DNA from: an uncultured Bacteroides sp.
GTDB taxonomy: Bacteria; Bacteroidota; Bacteroidia; Bacteroidales; Bacteroidaceae
DNA length: 29,934 nucleotides
Reading direction: 5' to 3'
Assembly: GCA_900546355.1 (NCBI GenBank)
Contig: URCM01000026.1
Span: forward strand, 1-29,934
The translations under genes were made by a program, and so were the position numbers. The notes below the pieces were generated by a model. That model saw only the letters and a list, made by a program, of their open reading frames with translations, did no database searches and had not been told where the DNA came from. Numbering within the stretch: position 1 is the first letter of the stretch; each line of letters opens with the position of its first letter. Below are positions 7,622-16,199 of the stretch, piece after piece.

Positions 7622-9031
7622 TTAGTAGTTTTGTGTGAGCGAAGGATTATAGAGTACGGCATTTTGCGGAAAAGGGAATACCCATAGAGGTGAATCGGGT
7701 GAAATAGAATATGTTCCGCCATATTCAGGTCCCAAATCACGTGTGATAGTTTCGGCATATTCCGGTTCTGAGTTCCAACGCTTACGGTCACAGAAATTCT
7801 CAATCGTATTGATGAACTCTACACGTTTGGCGTCCTGCAAGAGTTTCATAGCTTGTTTTTCGGTCAGTCCGGATGCTTGATTGGCAAAAGGTGTATAGTT
7901 ATCTATACGCATGGCACGTACGCGGTCTACCTGTGCCAATCCGCCCTGGATATTGCCCTGCCGAATCATACATTCAGCAGCAAGATAATACATGGTTTCT
8001 GTACGGATGCCCCACACGTTCCAGCGGATATCGCTTATCTGACATTGCAGGGAACCGTCGGGTAGTACTTGGTAAGGTTCGCCCCAAGGCATTCCCATAT
8101 AGTTATAATATTTCATGATGTAATCATTGGGATCGATAAGGGCCGCCACATCAGGCGAAATGGTAAGTCCATAGAAATCACCCAAATTGGAGTTGTTGCT
8201 CCACAACAGAAAATAGTTGTTGGAGGCTGTTTCGTTAAGTGTCCATGTTCCGGTCTCTTTGATAGACGACCGGTCTTCCAGACGATTGTTTACACCCAAT
8301 GCCAGATTGGCATAACGGAGTGCTTCATCGTAACGCTTCATTTGGAAAAGCACACGGGCACGCACCCCATAGCCGAAATCAAGTCCGAAACGGCAAGGGA
8401 TATCTACATGGCTTTGGATAAGGTCCGCCAGAACCTCGTCGCTGCAATCTTCCAATATCCGTTCGTATACTTCCGCAATGGTACGTTTTGTTTTTTCTTC
8501 GCTTACGTCCGTGTTGTCCACGTAGGGAATGCCTCCCAGCTCGGATGCCGTTGCCTCATCGTATTGCTTAGCGAAAGTATTGACCAGAATAAAGTGGTAC
8601 CATGCGCGGAGGATGTGTGCTTCGGCGATGATTTGCCGGCGCTTGGCATCGTCTCCAGTAGCTTCGGGTGCCTTGGAGATGATAACGTTCATGTAGTTTA
8701 TACTACGATACAGGTATTCATACACATAGCTGGAAGTAGTGAGACTGGCACGGTCTACGTTTTCATCGTATGTGACGAGGGCATAAATCAGACTGTTGGG
8801 GTTGGCAAGGTATTCGGGCAGCCCTTCCCAATAGTCGTACATGTTATTGCACAATATTTCGTATTCGTTGTTTGAAGTAGTGATTTGCGGGTCTTGATTG
8901 AGCAAGGTCTCCAAATCGTCTACGGTATTAAGGGTGGTCATTCCTTTCGGTACAATGTCAAGTTTGCTTTCGCAGGCTGTCATACAGAGAAAGACGACCA
9001 TAGCCAGTATAGTAAATGCTTTTTGTTTCAT
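7622..9031 (-). CDS. SusD/RagB-family outer-membrane nutrient-binding lipoprotein
   Basis: Surface lipoprotein of 469 residues that caps a SusC-type TonB-dependent channel and captures its substrate. Signal peptide 1-19 with lipobox MTAC (Cys20), followed by ESKLDIVPKG, a typical SusD start. The SusD-like N-terminal helical part shows AEAHILRAWYHFILVNTFAKQYD (about 140), the hallmark helix of the family. The RagB/SusD C-terminal part shows MYYLAAECMIRQGN (about 345), VDRVRAMRI and an ending NPSLTQNY. The length is a little short for the family (usually 500-600). It follows susC by 12 bases and is the last gene of the operon. The substrate is unknown; no carbohydrate-active enzyme is nearby. 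Confidence 0.93.
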   Translation of the reverse strand: MKQKAFTILAMVVFLCMTACESKLDIVPKGMTTLNTVDDLETLLNQDPQITTSNNEYEILCNNMYDYWEGLPEYLANPNSLIYALVTYDENVDRASLTTSSYVYEYLYRSINYMNVIISKAPEATGDDAKRRQIIAEAHILRAWYHFILVNTFAKQYDEATASELGGIPYVDNTDVSEEKTKRTIAEVYERILEDCSDEVLADLIQSHVDIPCRFGLDFGYGVRARVLFQMKRYDEALRYANLALGVNNRLEDRSSIKETGTWTLNETASNNYFLLWSNNSNLGDFYGLTISPDVAALIDPNDYIMKYYNYMGMPWGEPYQVLPDGSLQCQISDIRWNVWGIRTETMYYLAAECMIRQGNIQGGLAQVDRVRAMRIDNYTPFANQASGLTEKQAMKLLQDAKRVEFINTIENFCDRKRWNSEPEYAETITRDLGPEYGGTYSISPDSPLWVFPFPQNAVLYNPSLTQNY

Positions 9032-9043
9032 CGCTTATCGTTA

Positions 9044-12000
9044 TTAAAGGTTAAAGTAAACGCTCATGGTATAGCTGCGTGGAACGGTGTTGTAATTACT
9101 TCCGTTAACGGGATTTACTGCCTCTGGGTCAAGTCCCAGGCTGTTGCGTGCCCACGTACATACGTTGTTCATCTGGAAACGGATGCGGAGGTCGTTCAGT
9201 CCGATAGCACGGCAGATGCGCTTGTCGAAATTGTATCCCAGCACAATGTTGCGCAATTTCACGTATCCGGCATGTTCCACATTGGTGTTTCGGTAAATGC
9301 CATATTGGGTATTGGTATAATGTATGGACATGTATCCGTTAGCAGGTACATCGGTGTTTCCTTCCCAATATTGCAACAGGTCTTTCGAAAGCTCCCCTTG
9401 TCCGAATGTATTCTTATAGCCCGAACCGCTTCCGGCAGAAGAACTCCATGCATCATTTCGAGTACGCATATAGTGTCCTCCATAGAAGTTGAACATAGCC
9501 GACAAGGTAAATCCTTGCCATGTAATTTCGGGGGTGATGGCACCACTTATCGTAGGGGTGTAGGTACCAGAGAACACGGCATCTTCTTCGGTAAATGTCC
9601 CACTTGCAACGGATTCCGTATGGACTTCACCATTTTTATCGCGCCAACCTAAGAAATAAGTGCCGTCTTGTTCTACCATGCCGGCATAGTCGATAGAGAA
9701 GAGCGAATTGAGTGGATAACCTTCGTGAAGTGACATTGTGAGGTATTCGTAGCCTGATTCGGGATAATGGGATACTTTAGTCACTTTGTTTTTATTGTAT
9801 GCGAAATTGAAGCCTAAGCCGATGCCCAACTGGCTGCGCTTGCGGGCACGTAAGATGTTGCCGTTCAATTGCAGTTCGACACCCTTGTTGGTCATTTCTC
9901 CGCTGTTGATGGTCAACGATGTCCAGCCGGTAGTAGGATCAAGGTCGGTATTGGTCAGCAGGTCGCTTCCGCTCTTGGCATATAAATCTACAGAACCGTT
10001 TAATCTATAGTCCAATAAGCCGAAATCTATTCCCACATTCCAAGTCTTGGTCTTTTCCCAGCGCAACTGGTCGTTTGGCGGTGTCTGAAGCGAACCTTGG
10101 TTTTCTCCGTTATAGCGGTTTGTCCCGATGCTGGCGGTGAGATAGGATGATACCGATGAGTCAATATTTCCTGTCAGACCGAAGCTGGCACGGAGCTTGA
10201 GGGCGTTTATCCAGGTAATGGGTTTCATGAACGACTCGTTGTTCAAGTTCCAGCTGACACCTGCTGACCATAACGGACGTCCGCGGAATTTCGGATCGGC
10301 ACCAAATAAGTCGGTACGGTCTACACGATATGAACCGAAAAGGCTATAGCGTTGGTCGTATACGTAGTTGGCGGTGAAGTAATACGAGTAATAGCGGTGC
10401 AGTATATCGCTCGTATCAAAGCTGCTGGGAGCACCGAACACCGGATAATTGGTTCCCAACACGCCTGTTGTTGGATTATTGATGAAAGCCCAATCAGTGA
10501 GTAGGTTCAGGTTGGTCTGTGTCTGGTCATTGTATCCGTAACGCAAGTCATTGTCGGTCGTCGTATGGGTCTGACGATATTCGAAACCAGCCAGGGCATC
10601 TACTGCATGGAGACCGAATTCCCGGGTGTATTGTGTCTGGGCACGGAATGTATAAAACTGGCTTGACACGTTACCGGTAGAGAGCAAATCGCCATCGGGG
10701 ACAGCATGATTCACCTGTGTGTTTATCACCTGCATCATGCCCAGGTACGGGTCGCTCCAGTCTGTATTGGGGTCCATCAGGGCAGAGTCCCAGTCAAAGT
10801 TTGGATCGGCCACCCATTCACTTACTTGTGAAGCGGTGGTATAAAGGTCGTACAGACTGCGCATGAAGTGTGAGGCGTTGTCGTAACGGGTCTGCGTACG
10901 CGAGGTAATATCTTCATATTGGAATTGTGCCTGTGCGGTCCAGCCTTCCACAGGAAGGTGAAAAAGAGTCTTCACATTAGTACGCACATTCGTATAGCGG
11001 TATTTCGTAAAGTTATAGTTCATTTCTTCCGCAAAGTTATAGGTCGGGTCTTTTAGCCCATAGAGCGAATTGCCGAGAACTTCTTCGCCGGGATAGATGT
11101 CCGCCTCCATCCGTTTCAATGAACCGTCATCATTGTACATGCTTTCGTATGCCATGAACGAATTCATGGCATTGTAGCTGGTACTGGCATGTGTCTTTGA
11201 GCGGTTGTTGAGCACGTTGACTCCAAAGGAAAGATTCCACCAAGGGGTCACTTTCAAGTCGCCGTTATAAGAAAAGGTGAGTGAACTTTCGTTTTCGCGC
11301 TTGGCTCCCATGTTGCCTCCCATGTAGTTTACCACAATGCTCGAACTCAGGTTCTTGCCTTTGACACGGATGCCAAGGTTATATTGGTGGTTTATTTTGG
11401 TACGGTCGTGCATGTCCTGCCATTCCTTACGGTAATCGTTCCGGCTCCATTTGTCGAGGGTAGCGTTGAGGTCGGCATCACTCAGCAGTCCTTGATAATT
11501 CTGCAACAGCAGACGCATTACTTGCGACTGGTTGGAAATCATGCCGTTGTTGGCATAGTCGATTTGTTGTTGAATCAAGTTCGGGTCTTCATTCAGCATG
11601 GCATTGAAATTGTATTTTTCCAGCTGGATAATATCGGCCGCCGAAGCCCAATTGTAGTTGTCATAGTTCTGACGTTCACTGATGACAAGGTCGGCATTGA
11701 AGTCGATGGACATGCGGTCTTCCTTGGCACGCTTGGTAGTGATGACGATGACACCGTTCGAAGCACGTGCACCATAGATGGCTGACGCTGCGGCGTCTTT
11801 CAATACCGTAATGTTGTCGATGTCATACGGATTTACGGTATTGAGTCCACCTTCGATAGGCAATCCGTCCACGACTATCAAAGGACTAGTACGTGCTTCA
11901 AAAGTTCCTATACCGCGTATGCTCAGTGCGTCCTCTCCCGTGGCATAAGGGTCAGGAGTTACGGCAACCAGTCCCGGAACCCGTCCTTCCAGATTCGAGG

Positions 12001-12466
12001 CAATGTCTCCCGTATAACGGCTGTCCATTTCTTTTCCGCCGATGAGCTGATACGAACCAGTAGCATTCTCGCGCTTGATATTCTGGTATCCGGTGACAAT
12101 CACTTCGTCCATTAATGTAACATCGGGTTCCATCTGGATACGGACGTATTTGGTCTCTTTCGGCAGATGGAGCGTTTGTGTCTTCATGCCGATGTAAGAG
12201 ATAATCAGAGTGGATGCCTGGGAATTTGTCTGTATCGAGAAATTCCCTTCTATATCAGTAACGGTTCCTATCTGGGTGCCTTTTACGCGGACGGTAGCTC
12301 CGGGAAGCGGTTCGCTATTTTCATCGAGGATAGTTCCGACAATGGTTTTCTCCTCAATGTCTTTTATCTCTTTGACGAGCGATTTTTCCGTTTTCGTCTG
12401 TGCCCATATTCCGGACGGGGATACGATGCTCCACATCCCGATTAAGAAATAAGCTAAATGTTTCAT
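9044..12466 (-). CDS. SusC/RagA-family TonB-dependent outer-membrane transporter
   Basis: Outer-membrane channel of 1140 residues powered by TonB and partnered with the SusD protein encoded downstream. Signal peptide 1-22 (SGIWAQ). A carboxypeptidase-D regulatory-like domain spans about 40-115 (IVGTILDENSEPLPGATVRV, TDIEGNFSI). The TonB-box region and plug follow: DEVIVTGYQ near 125, then LIVVDGLPIEGGLNTVNPYD, and the SusC signature DAAASAIYGARASNGVIVI near 227-245. The rest reads as barrel strands ending in YTMSVYFNL, with a terminal hydrophobic residue as expected for BAM recognition. There is no STN domain, so it should not signal to an anti-sigma factor. It starts 29 bases after the tlpA-like gene. 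Confidence 0.95.
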   Translation of the reverse strand: MKHLAYFLIGMWSIVSPSGIWAQTKTEKSLVKEIKDIEEKTIVGTILDENSEPLPGATVRVKGTQIGTVTDIEGNFSIQTNSQASTLIISYIGMKTQTLHLPKETKYVRIQMEPDVTLMDEVIVTGYQNIKRENATGSYQLIGGKEMDSRYTGDIASNLEGRVPGLVAVTPDPYATGEDALSIRGIGTFEARTSPLIVVDGLPIEGGLNTVNPYDIDNITVLKDAAASAIYGARASNGVIVITTKRAKEDRMSIDFNADLVISERQNYDNYNWASAADIIQLEKYNFNAMLNEDPNLIQQQIDYANNGMISNQSQVMRLLLQNYQGLLSDADLNATLDKWSRNDYRKEWQDMHDRTKINHQYNLGIRVKGKNLSSSIVVNYMGGNMGAKRENESSLTFSYNGDLKVTPWWNLSFGVNVLNNRSKTHASTSYNAMNSFMAYESMYNDDGSLKRMEADIYPGEEVLGNSLYGLKDPTYNFAEEMNYNFTKYRYTNVRTNVKTLFHLPVEGWTAQAQFQYEDITSRTQTRYDNASHFMRSLYDLYTTASQVSEWVADPNFDWDSALMDPNTDWSDPYLGMMQVINTQVNHAVPDGDLLSTGNVSSQFYTFRAQTQYTREFGLHAVDALAGFEYRQTHTTTDNDLRYGYNDQTQTNLNLLTDWAFINNPTTGVLGTNYPVFGAPSSFDTSDILHRYYSYYFTANYVYDQRYSLFGSYRVDRTDLFGADPKFRGRPLWSAGVSWNLNNESFMKPITWINALKLRASFGLTGNIDSSVSSYLTASIGTNRYNGENQGSLQTPPNDQLRWEKTKTWNVGIDFGLLDYRLNGSVDLYAKSGSDLLTNTDLDPTTGWTSLTINSGEMTNKGVELQLNGNILRARKRSQLGIGLGFNFAYNKNKVTKVSHYPESGYEYLTMSLHEGYPLNSLFSIDYAGMVEQDGTYFLGWRDKNGEVHTESVASGTFTEEDAVFSGTYTPTISGAITPEITWQGFTLSAMFNFYGGHYMRTRNDAWSSSAGSGSGYKNTFGQGELSKDLLQYWEGNTDVPANGYMSIHYTNTQYGIYRNTNVEHAGYVKLRNIVLGYNFDKRICRAIGLNDLRIRFQMNNVCTWARNSLGLDPEAVNPVNGSNYNTVPRSYTMSVYFNL

Positions 12467-12495
12467 TTCATTTGAGTTTTTAGTTAATGGAGGGG

Positions 12496-13863
12496 TTATT
12501 TCCCTAAGGCTTCATTGAGTATTTTTTCAATATTCCTGTTGGAAGGACGGGCAGCATCGACTGAGATGATTTTCCCGTCACGCCCCACGATAATAAAGCG
12601 GGGAATGGCGTTGATGTCCATTGCATCAAGAAATTCGCGCCCCGTCTTCACATCAAAGATGAAATTAGGCCACTGGGGGTTGTCGCGGTCTACTTTCTTC
12701 TCCCACGCTTTCCGGTTATCATCTTGCGAGATGCTGACGAACACAATATCTTTGTTGTCTTTGAACTTTTCGTAGACTTTTTCCATAAAAGGAATTTCCT
12801 TGCAACACGGTACGCACCAAGTGGCCCAGAAGTCAATGTACGCCACTTTGCCCTTAATGACTTCTGAAAGGCAGGTCTTTGTCCCGTCGCGGCTTATCAA
12901 CACAGGGTCGGAAGGGAATACTTCTCCGTCATTGATGTGTTTGTTGCGTTTGGCTATGGTCTCTTTTATCTTTGCCGCCAGAAGGGAATCCTTGACAAGT
13001 TGGGGCTGAATTCCGTTGACGAAAGCGGTGATGTCGCTATCCGAAGGTTGATAGAGGAAAAACATCGAGCTGAGTGTAGCATACAAGTATTTTTTGTTGC
13101 TTTCGTTGGTAAGTGCGCTGTCTATGCCCGCGAATTGCTTTATAAAATAAGGAGTAAGCCGGAATGTTCCGTTGTTGTTTCCTAAGTTAACCCTGTTATA
13201 CCAATGATTAATAAGTCCGCTCAGACGGCTTTCATCGGCATTGGGGTCGATGGTGGCAACAAGTGAGTCAATCTGTGCCCGGTGGTCGATGCTGTCCATG
13301 CTTAAGATTTGTATGGTATAATATTTTTTGCTTGCATCAGCCAGTCGTGCATAACGCTCGCGCACCGTGGCATCTTTTATGCCTTTCAATGCGTTTTGTG
13401 CAGCTTCATAACCGGCATCCAGGTTAGCATTCCATTCTGCGGTACTGAACGGGTGGTCTGGGGTAGGCTTGAAGGTCCAAGGGGAAAATCCTTGCTGGTA
13501 AGCGTTATAGAATGTACTACGGTCGGTGTTGTCTCCTTGGAATGTCACATTTTTCCCGTCGATGTCCATCTTGACCGACTTTCCTTTTTCGAGAAAAGCT
13601 CCGTAGCTGTCGCTTCCGACATACAGGGCGACATCGGCTTCGTTTCCGGCAAGTTGGGGATTAAATACGAACAAGCCTGTCGAATCGGTTGACACATTTT
13701 CTACAAAGGTATTACCGTCGTAATCATAATAGAAAGTAATTTCGGTAGGTTCGGATACATTGATTTTTCCTTCCAAAAGAGGGGCATTATCAGATGAACT
13801 GCATCCGTAAGACACAAGGAAACCTGGTGCCACGAAAAGAAGAATTGATTTCAAATTAGCCAT
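12496..13863 (-). CDS. TlpA-like thioredoxin lipoprotein with N-terminal DUF4369-type region
   Basis: A 455-residue periplasmic thiol-disulfide protein. A hydrophobic start ends in SYGC (Cys21), a weak but plausible lipobox. Residues about 30-130 form a beta-rich DUF4369-like domain (LEGKINVSEPTEITFYYDYD). Residues about 135-290 are mainly helical. The C-terminal thioredoxin domain has YIDFWATWCVPC with the CVPC pair at 350-353 and the cis-proline loop NAIPRF with Pro421. TlpA-type proteins usually reduce disulfides in exported proteins such as cytochrome c apoproteins. As first gene of an operon with susC and susD it may act on the imported substrate or on the transporter. This link is inference from position. 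Confidence 0.88.
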   Translation of the reverse strand: MANLKSILLFVAPGFLVSYGCSSSDNAPLLEGKINVSEPTEITFYYDYDGNTFVENVSTDSTGLFVFNPQLAGNEADVALYVGSDSYGAFLEKGKSVKMDIDGKNVTFQGDNTDRSTFYNAYQQGFSPWTFKPTPDHPFSTAEWNANLDAGYEAAQNALKGIKDATVRERYARLADASKKYYTIQILSMDSIDHRAQIDSLVATIDPNADESRLSGLINHWYNRVNLGNNNGTFRLTPYFIKQFAGIDSALTNESNKKYLYATLSSMFFLYQPSDSDITAFVNGIQPQLVKDSLLAAKIKETIAKRNKHINDGEVFPSDPVLISRDGTKTCLSEVIKGKVAYIDFWATWCVPCCKEIPFMEKVYEKFKDNKDIVFVSISQDDNRKAWEKKVDRDNPQWPNFIFDVKTGREFLDAMDINAIPRFIIVGRDGKIISVDAARPSNRNIEKILNEALGK

Positions 13864-13904
13864 AAGCGTTTACATTTAGTTTTTAGTTTGTTACAATCAT
13901 CGTA

Positions 13905-13935
13905 CAAAGGAAAGTAAAAAACACCAAAACACAAT
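13905..13935 (-). promoter_or_regulatory. Possible promoter of the tlpA-susC-susD operon
   Basis: On the minus strand TTCCTTTG (13912-13905) matches TAnnTTTG with one mismatch, and ATTG (13935-13932) lies 19 bases upstream. The 134-base gap between the regulator gene and the tlpA-like gene supports a separate promoter here, as expected for a target of the adjacent regulator. Confidence 0.35.
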
Positions 13936-13997
13936 CAGTCATCTTTTCGTAAAACGTAAAATTGATGGATTCGTAAGAAGAATGCTTCAGGAATGCT

Positions 13998-15734
13998 TCA
14001 GATTTCTTTCAATTTCAGACGGTAACGTGCGGGCGTCATTCCAGTTGAAGATTGAAAGGTAGCATAGAAAGTGGACAAGGAACTGAATCCTACTTCTGCT
14101 GCGATTTGTTTTAAAGGCTTGTTGGCTTCGAAATCGGACATTTGGGCAATAGCTTCCCTAATCCGGTAATCATTGATGAGTTGCGTGAATGTCTTTCCGG
14201 TCGATTCATTGATGGTTTTTGAAAGATAGGTGCGGTTGGTTCCCAACCGGTCGGCTACGGAAGCCACGGTAAGCGAAGGGTCGGTAAACAGCTTCTGTTC
14301 TATCATCAGTGCCGTAAACCGGCTCAACAGGTTGCTCAGCTTATCCGAAGGAAGGGTGGCGGATGCTGCCTGTATCGTTTCGTCGGAGTGCAGGTTTTCC
14401 ATTTGCTTCATCAGCAGTTGTTCGCGTTGCATATATTCCCGGTTTTGAGATACGATGGCACGGTACAGCCGGTTTTTCTTTTTGTAGAAATAAAAAGTCA
14501 TGCCCAGTGCCAGAAGCAGCAAAACCAGTACTACCGTGAACAAGGTTATCTTGAAGCGATTGTCAAGGATTTCCAGATGTTGGGCGTTGATTTGCTGTTC
14601 GCGCGAATAAATATCGTGCTTGATGCGGGCTTCCTGTGTGGCACGTTCGCGGATTTCATCGAAGCGGCGGTCTTGATATTGCTGACATTCGAAAGCGTAT
14701 GCCAGTGCCTGGGAATCGTTTCCTGCTTCGTGATAACTGAGGGAAAGCTCTCTGAGCAGTTGCGCCTTGTGGATAGAAATGCCCGTACTGTCCATCCGGG
14801 CAAGACCCAGCTCCAGTATTTCGATGGCTTGCCGGATATGTTGATCGTTCCGCAGAAGCCGGGCGTATTCGATATAGACTTTGGTAATGGTAGAAGGCGA
14901 TGCGCTTGTGAAATGCCTGATGGCGGAAGCATAATGCCGATAAGCCTTCTCCTTCTTTCCTTCCTTTTCGCAAAGCAAGGCCTGCAGGAGATCCAAATCA
15001 GCTTCTTCGCCTTCGAATGGAGTTTTCTCGTACATTCTCTCTATCTCTTCGATGGCATTCCGAGCTTGTGGCAGGCTGTCCGCAATCAGGTAATAAAAGG
15101 CTGCATTCATTGTTCCGTAAAACAGCGGTATGATTTTATTCCCTTTCCGGGCTATATCTATAGCTTCTTTGGCGAATTTCAATCCCGAAATGTCGTTCCG
15201 CATCGAATAGGCTCCCGATATATTGGAAAGAAGAGTGGCGTGCATCCGTACGTCTTGACAAATCCGGACTTCGTCCAGTGCCTGAAAATAATAAGAGAGA
15301 GCAGAATATGTGTCGTCATGGACAAACAACGCATAATGGCCGAATCCGTTCAAGATATAGGTTAACGCCTCGTGGTTCTGCATGCGCTCTGCCAGGTTCC
15401 GTGCCATTTCCAGGTGTTCATAACTTTTGGTGCTGTTGCGGGATTCGATGTCGGCAAGTCCGAGAATGAGGTGACCGTATAGCTCAGCATACGGACAGTC
15501 TTTTTCTCCTACCTCCAGCAGACGCCTCCCGTATTTTCTGGCTTCGACATTATTTCCCAGTCCGAGATAATGGAAACCGACGGCCCGCAAGGCTTCTTGG
15601 TCGTTGGGATTCCTGTCGAGAACCTTCAGATAGGGGGCGACAGTGCTTGAGTCTGCATTTTCGGCCCATGCTGCTCCTCCTGACATAAAGAGCAGGAAGC
15701 ACAAAGGCACTATGTAAACAAACAATTTGAGCAT
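13998..15734 (-). CDS. Membrane-anchored regulator: periplasmic TPR sensor, one helix, AraC-type DNA-binding domain
   Basis: A 578-residue protein from the ATG at 15734, chosen because a clear signal peptide begins there (MLKLFVYIVPLCFLLFMSGG, cleavage near AWA-EN). Residues about 30-370 form TPR-type helical repeats (for example NDQEALRAVGFHYLGLGNN, DTYSALSYYFQALDEV, ISIHKAQLLRELSLSYHEAG). A single hydrophobic helix at about 395-415 (ITLFTVVLVLLLLALGM) is followed by a charged helix. The last 110 residues carry an AraC-type double HTH (LTVASVADRLGTNRTYLSKT; LKQIAAEVGFSSLSTFYATF). There is no kinase or receiver domain, so this is a one-component transmembrane regulator. It is encoded just before the tlpA-susC-susD operon in the same direction and is the obvious candidate to control it. 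Confidence 0.9.
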   Translation of the reverse strand: MLKLFVYIVPLCFLLFMSGGAAWAENADSSTVAPYLKVLDRNPNDQEALRAVGFHYLGLGNNVEARKYGRRLLEVGEKDCPYAELYGHLILGLADIESRNSTKSYEHLEMARNLAERMQNHEALTYILNGFGHYALFVHDDTYSALSYYFQALDEVRICQDVRMHATLLSNISGAYSMRNDISGLKFAKEAIDIARKGNKIIPLFYGTMNAAFYYLIADSLPQARNAIEEIERMYEKTPFEGEEADLDLLQALLCEKEGKKEKAYRHYASAIRHFTSASPSTITKVYIEYARLLRNDQHIRQAIEILELGLARMDSTGISIHKAQLLRELSLSYHEAGNDSQALAYAFECQQYQDRRFDEIRERATQEARIKHDIYSREQQINAQHLEILDNRFKITLFTVVLVLLLLALGMTFYFYKKKNRLYRAIVSQNREYMQREQLLMKQMENLHSDETIQAASATLPSDKLSNLLSRFTALMIEQKLFTDPSLTVASVADRLGTNRTYLSKTINESTGKTFTQLINDYRIREAIAQMSDFEANKPLKQIAAEVGFSSLSTFYATFQSSTGMTPARYRLKLKEI

Positions 15735-15747
15735 GTCTTGAATAAAT

Positions 15748-15785
15748 TTGCCAACAAAATAACGAAAACAAATCGAATTTGGCAA
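15748..15785. promoter_or_regulatory. Inverted repeat in the presumed promoter of the TPR-AraC regulator gene
   Basis: TTGCCAA (15748-15754) and TTGGCAA (15779-15785) are perfect inverted copies 24 bases apart, just upstream of the regulator start. The arms are short and could be chance, but the placement fits an autoregulatory site. No exact TAnnTTTG box is seen here; the nearest minus-strand match between the arms (TATTTTG) is one base short. Confidence 0.25.
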
Positions 15786-15914
15786 GACTTTTGTCAATAA
15801 GGAGTTAAAAAGAGTTATTTCTGGAGGTAAAAAAGCGCAGGATTCAATACATTTCAGTTCCCGCTTGGGTTATGTTATCAACGCAAGCGGCTTTCTTTTA
15901 TAGTTTCCGTTCCA

Positions 15915-15994
15915 AAACCGTACGTTCTTGGGACGGAAACCGTACGGTTTTGGTTCGGAAACCATACGGTTTTGGGACGGAGAACGTAAAAGGG
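15915..15994. repeat. Array of 22-bp repeats carrying phased palindromes
   Basis: Three tandem 22-bp units start at 15919, 15941 and 15963, with a decayed fourth at 15985. The shared core is CGTACGGTTTTGG followed by ACGGAAAC or TCGGAAAC. Where units join they create palindromes: AAACCGTACGGTTT at 15937-15950 is a perfect 14-bp palindrome, AAACCATACGGTTT at 15959-15972 has one mismatch, and AAACCGTACGTTCT at 15915-15928 is weaker. Centres are exactly 22 bp apart, two helical turns. An inverted copy of the unit precedes the array (15903-15924). It lies in the 465-base region between the TPR-AraC regulator and the AEC permease, which otherwise holds only promoter signals. Confidence 0.85.
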
Positions 15995-16140
15995 AAACAG
16001 CTTGAAACAGATTCTAAGCCGTTCAATCACACGTTGGTTCATACCCTGCCAAACAAACTTATCAGAGAATGACAGAACAGCTATACCGCAAGGTTTATTT
16101 CAGCCATTCGTCTTATAAACTTCCATTCGAAAATAAGGTG

Positions 16141-16177
16141 AAGAGTTTCACACTATCAAAACTCTTTTCTATCTTTG
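16141..16177 (+). promoter_or_regulatory. Promoter of the AEC permease gene with overlapping inverted repeat
   Basis: TATCTTTG (16170-16177) is an exact -7 match, with TTTC (16146-16149) 20 bases upstream. Between them lies a perfect inverted repeat, AAGAGTTT (16141-16148) and AAACTCTT (16159-16166), that spans the spacer and -33 and could be an operator. The predicted start is near 16184, only about 16 bases before the ATG. Confidence 0.5.
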
Positions 16178-16199
16178 CAACGACAATAAACAAAGACTT

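Noticed and set aside
13980..14001. Direct duplication of GAATGCTTCAG over the stop of the TPR-AraC regulator
   Set aside because: Two copies of 11 bases with no symmetry or other copies; too little to assign a role.
14388..15365. A 325-codon open frame on the plus strand opposite the TPR-AraC regulator
   Set aside because: The minus-strand frame has signal peptide, TPRs and HTH; the plus frame shows no recognisable features.
7622..15734. Calling the SusC/SusD region a polysaccharide utilisation locus
   Set aside because: No carbohydrate-active enzyme, sulfatase or glycan-binding protein is encoded next to the pair.
15903..15994. Short CRISPR array
   Set aside because: Units are contiguous with no unique spacers and no cas genes are present.
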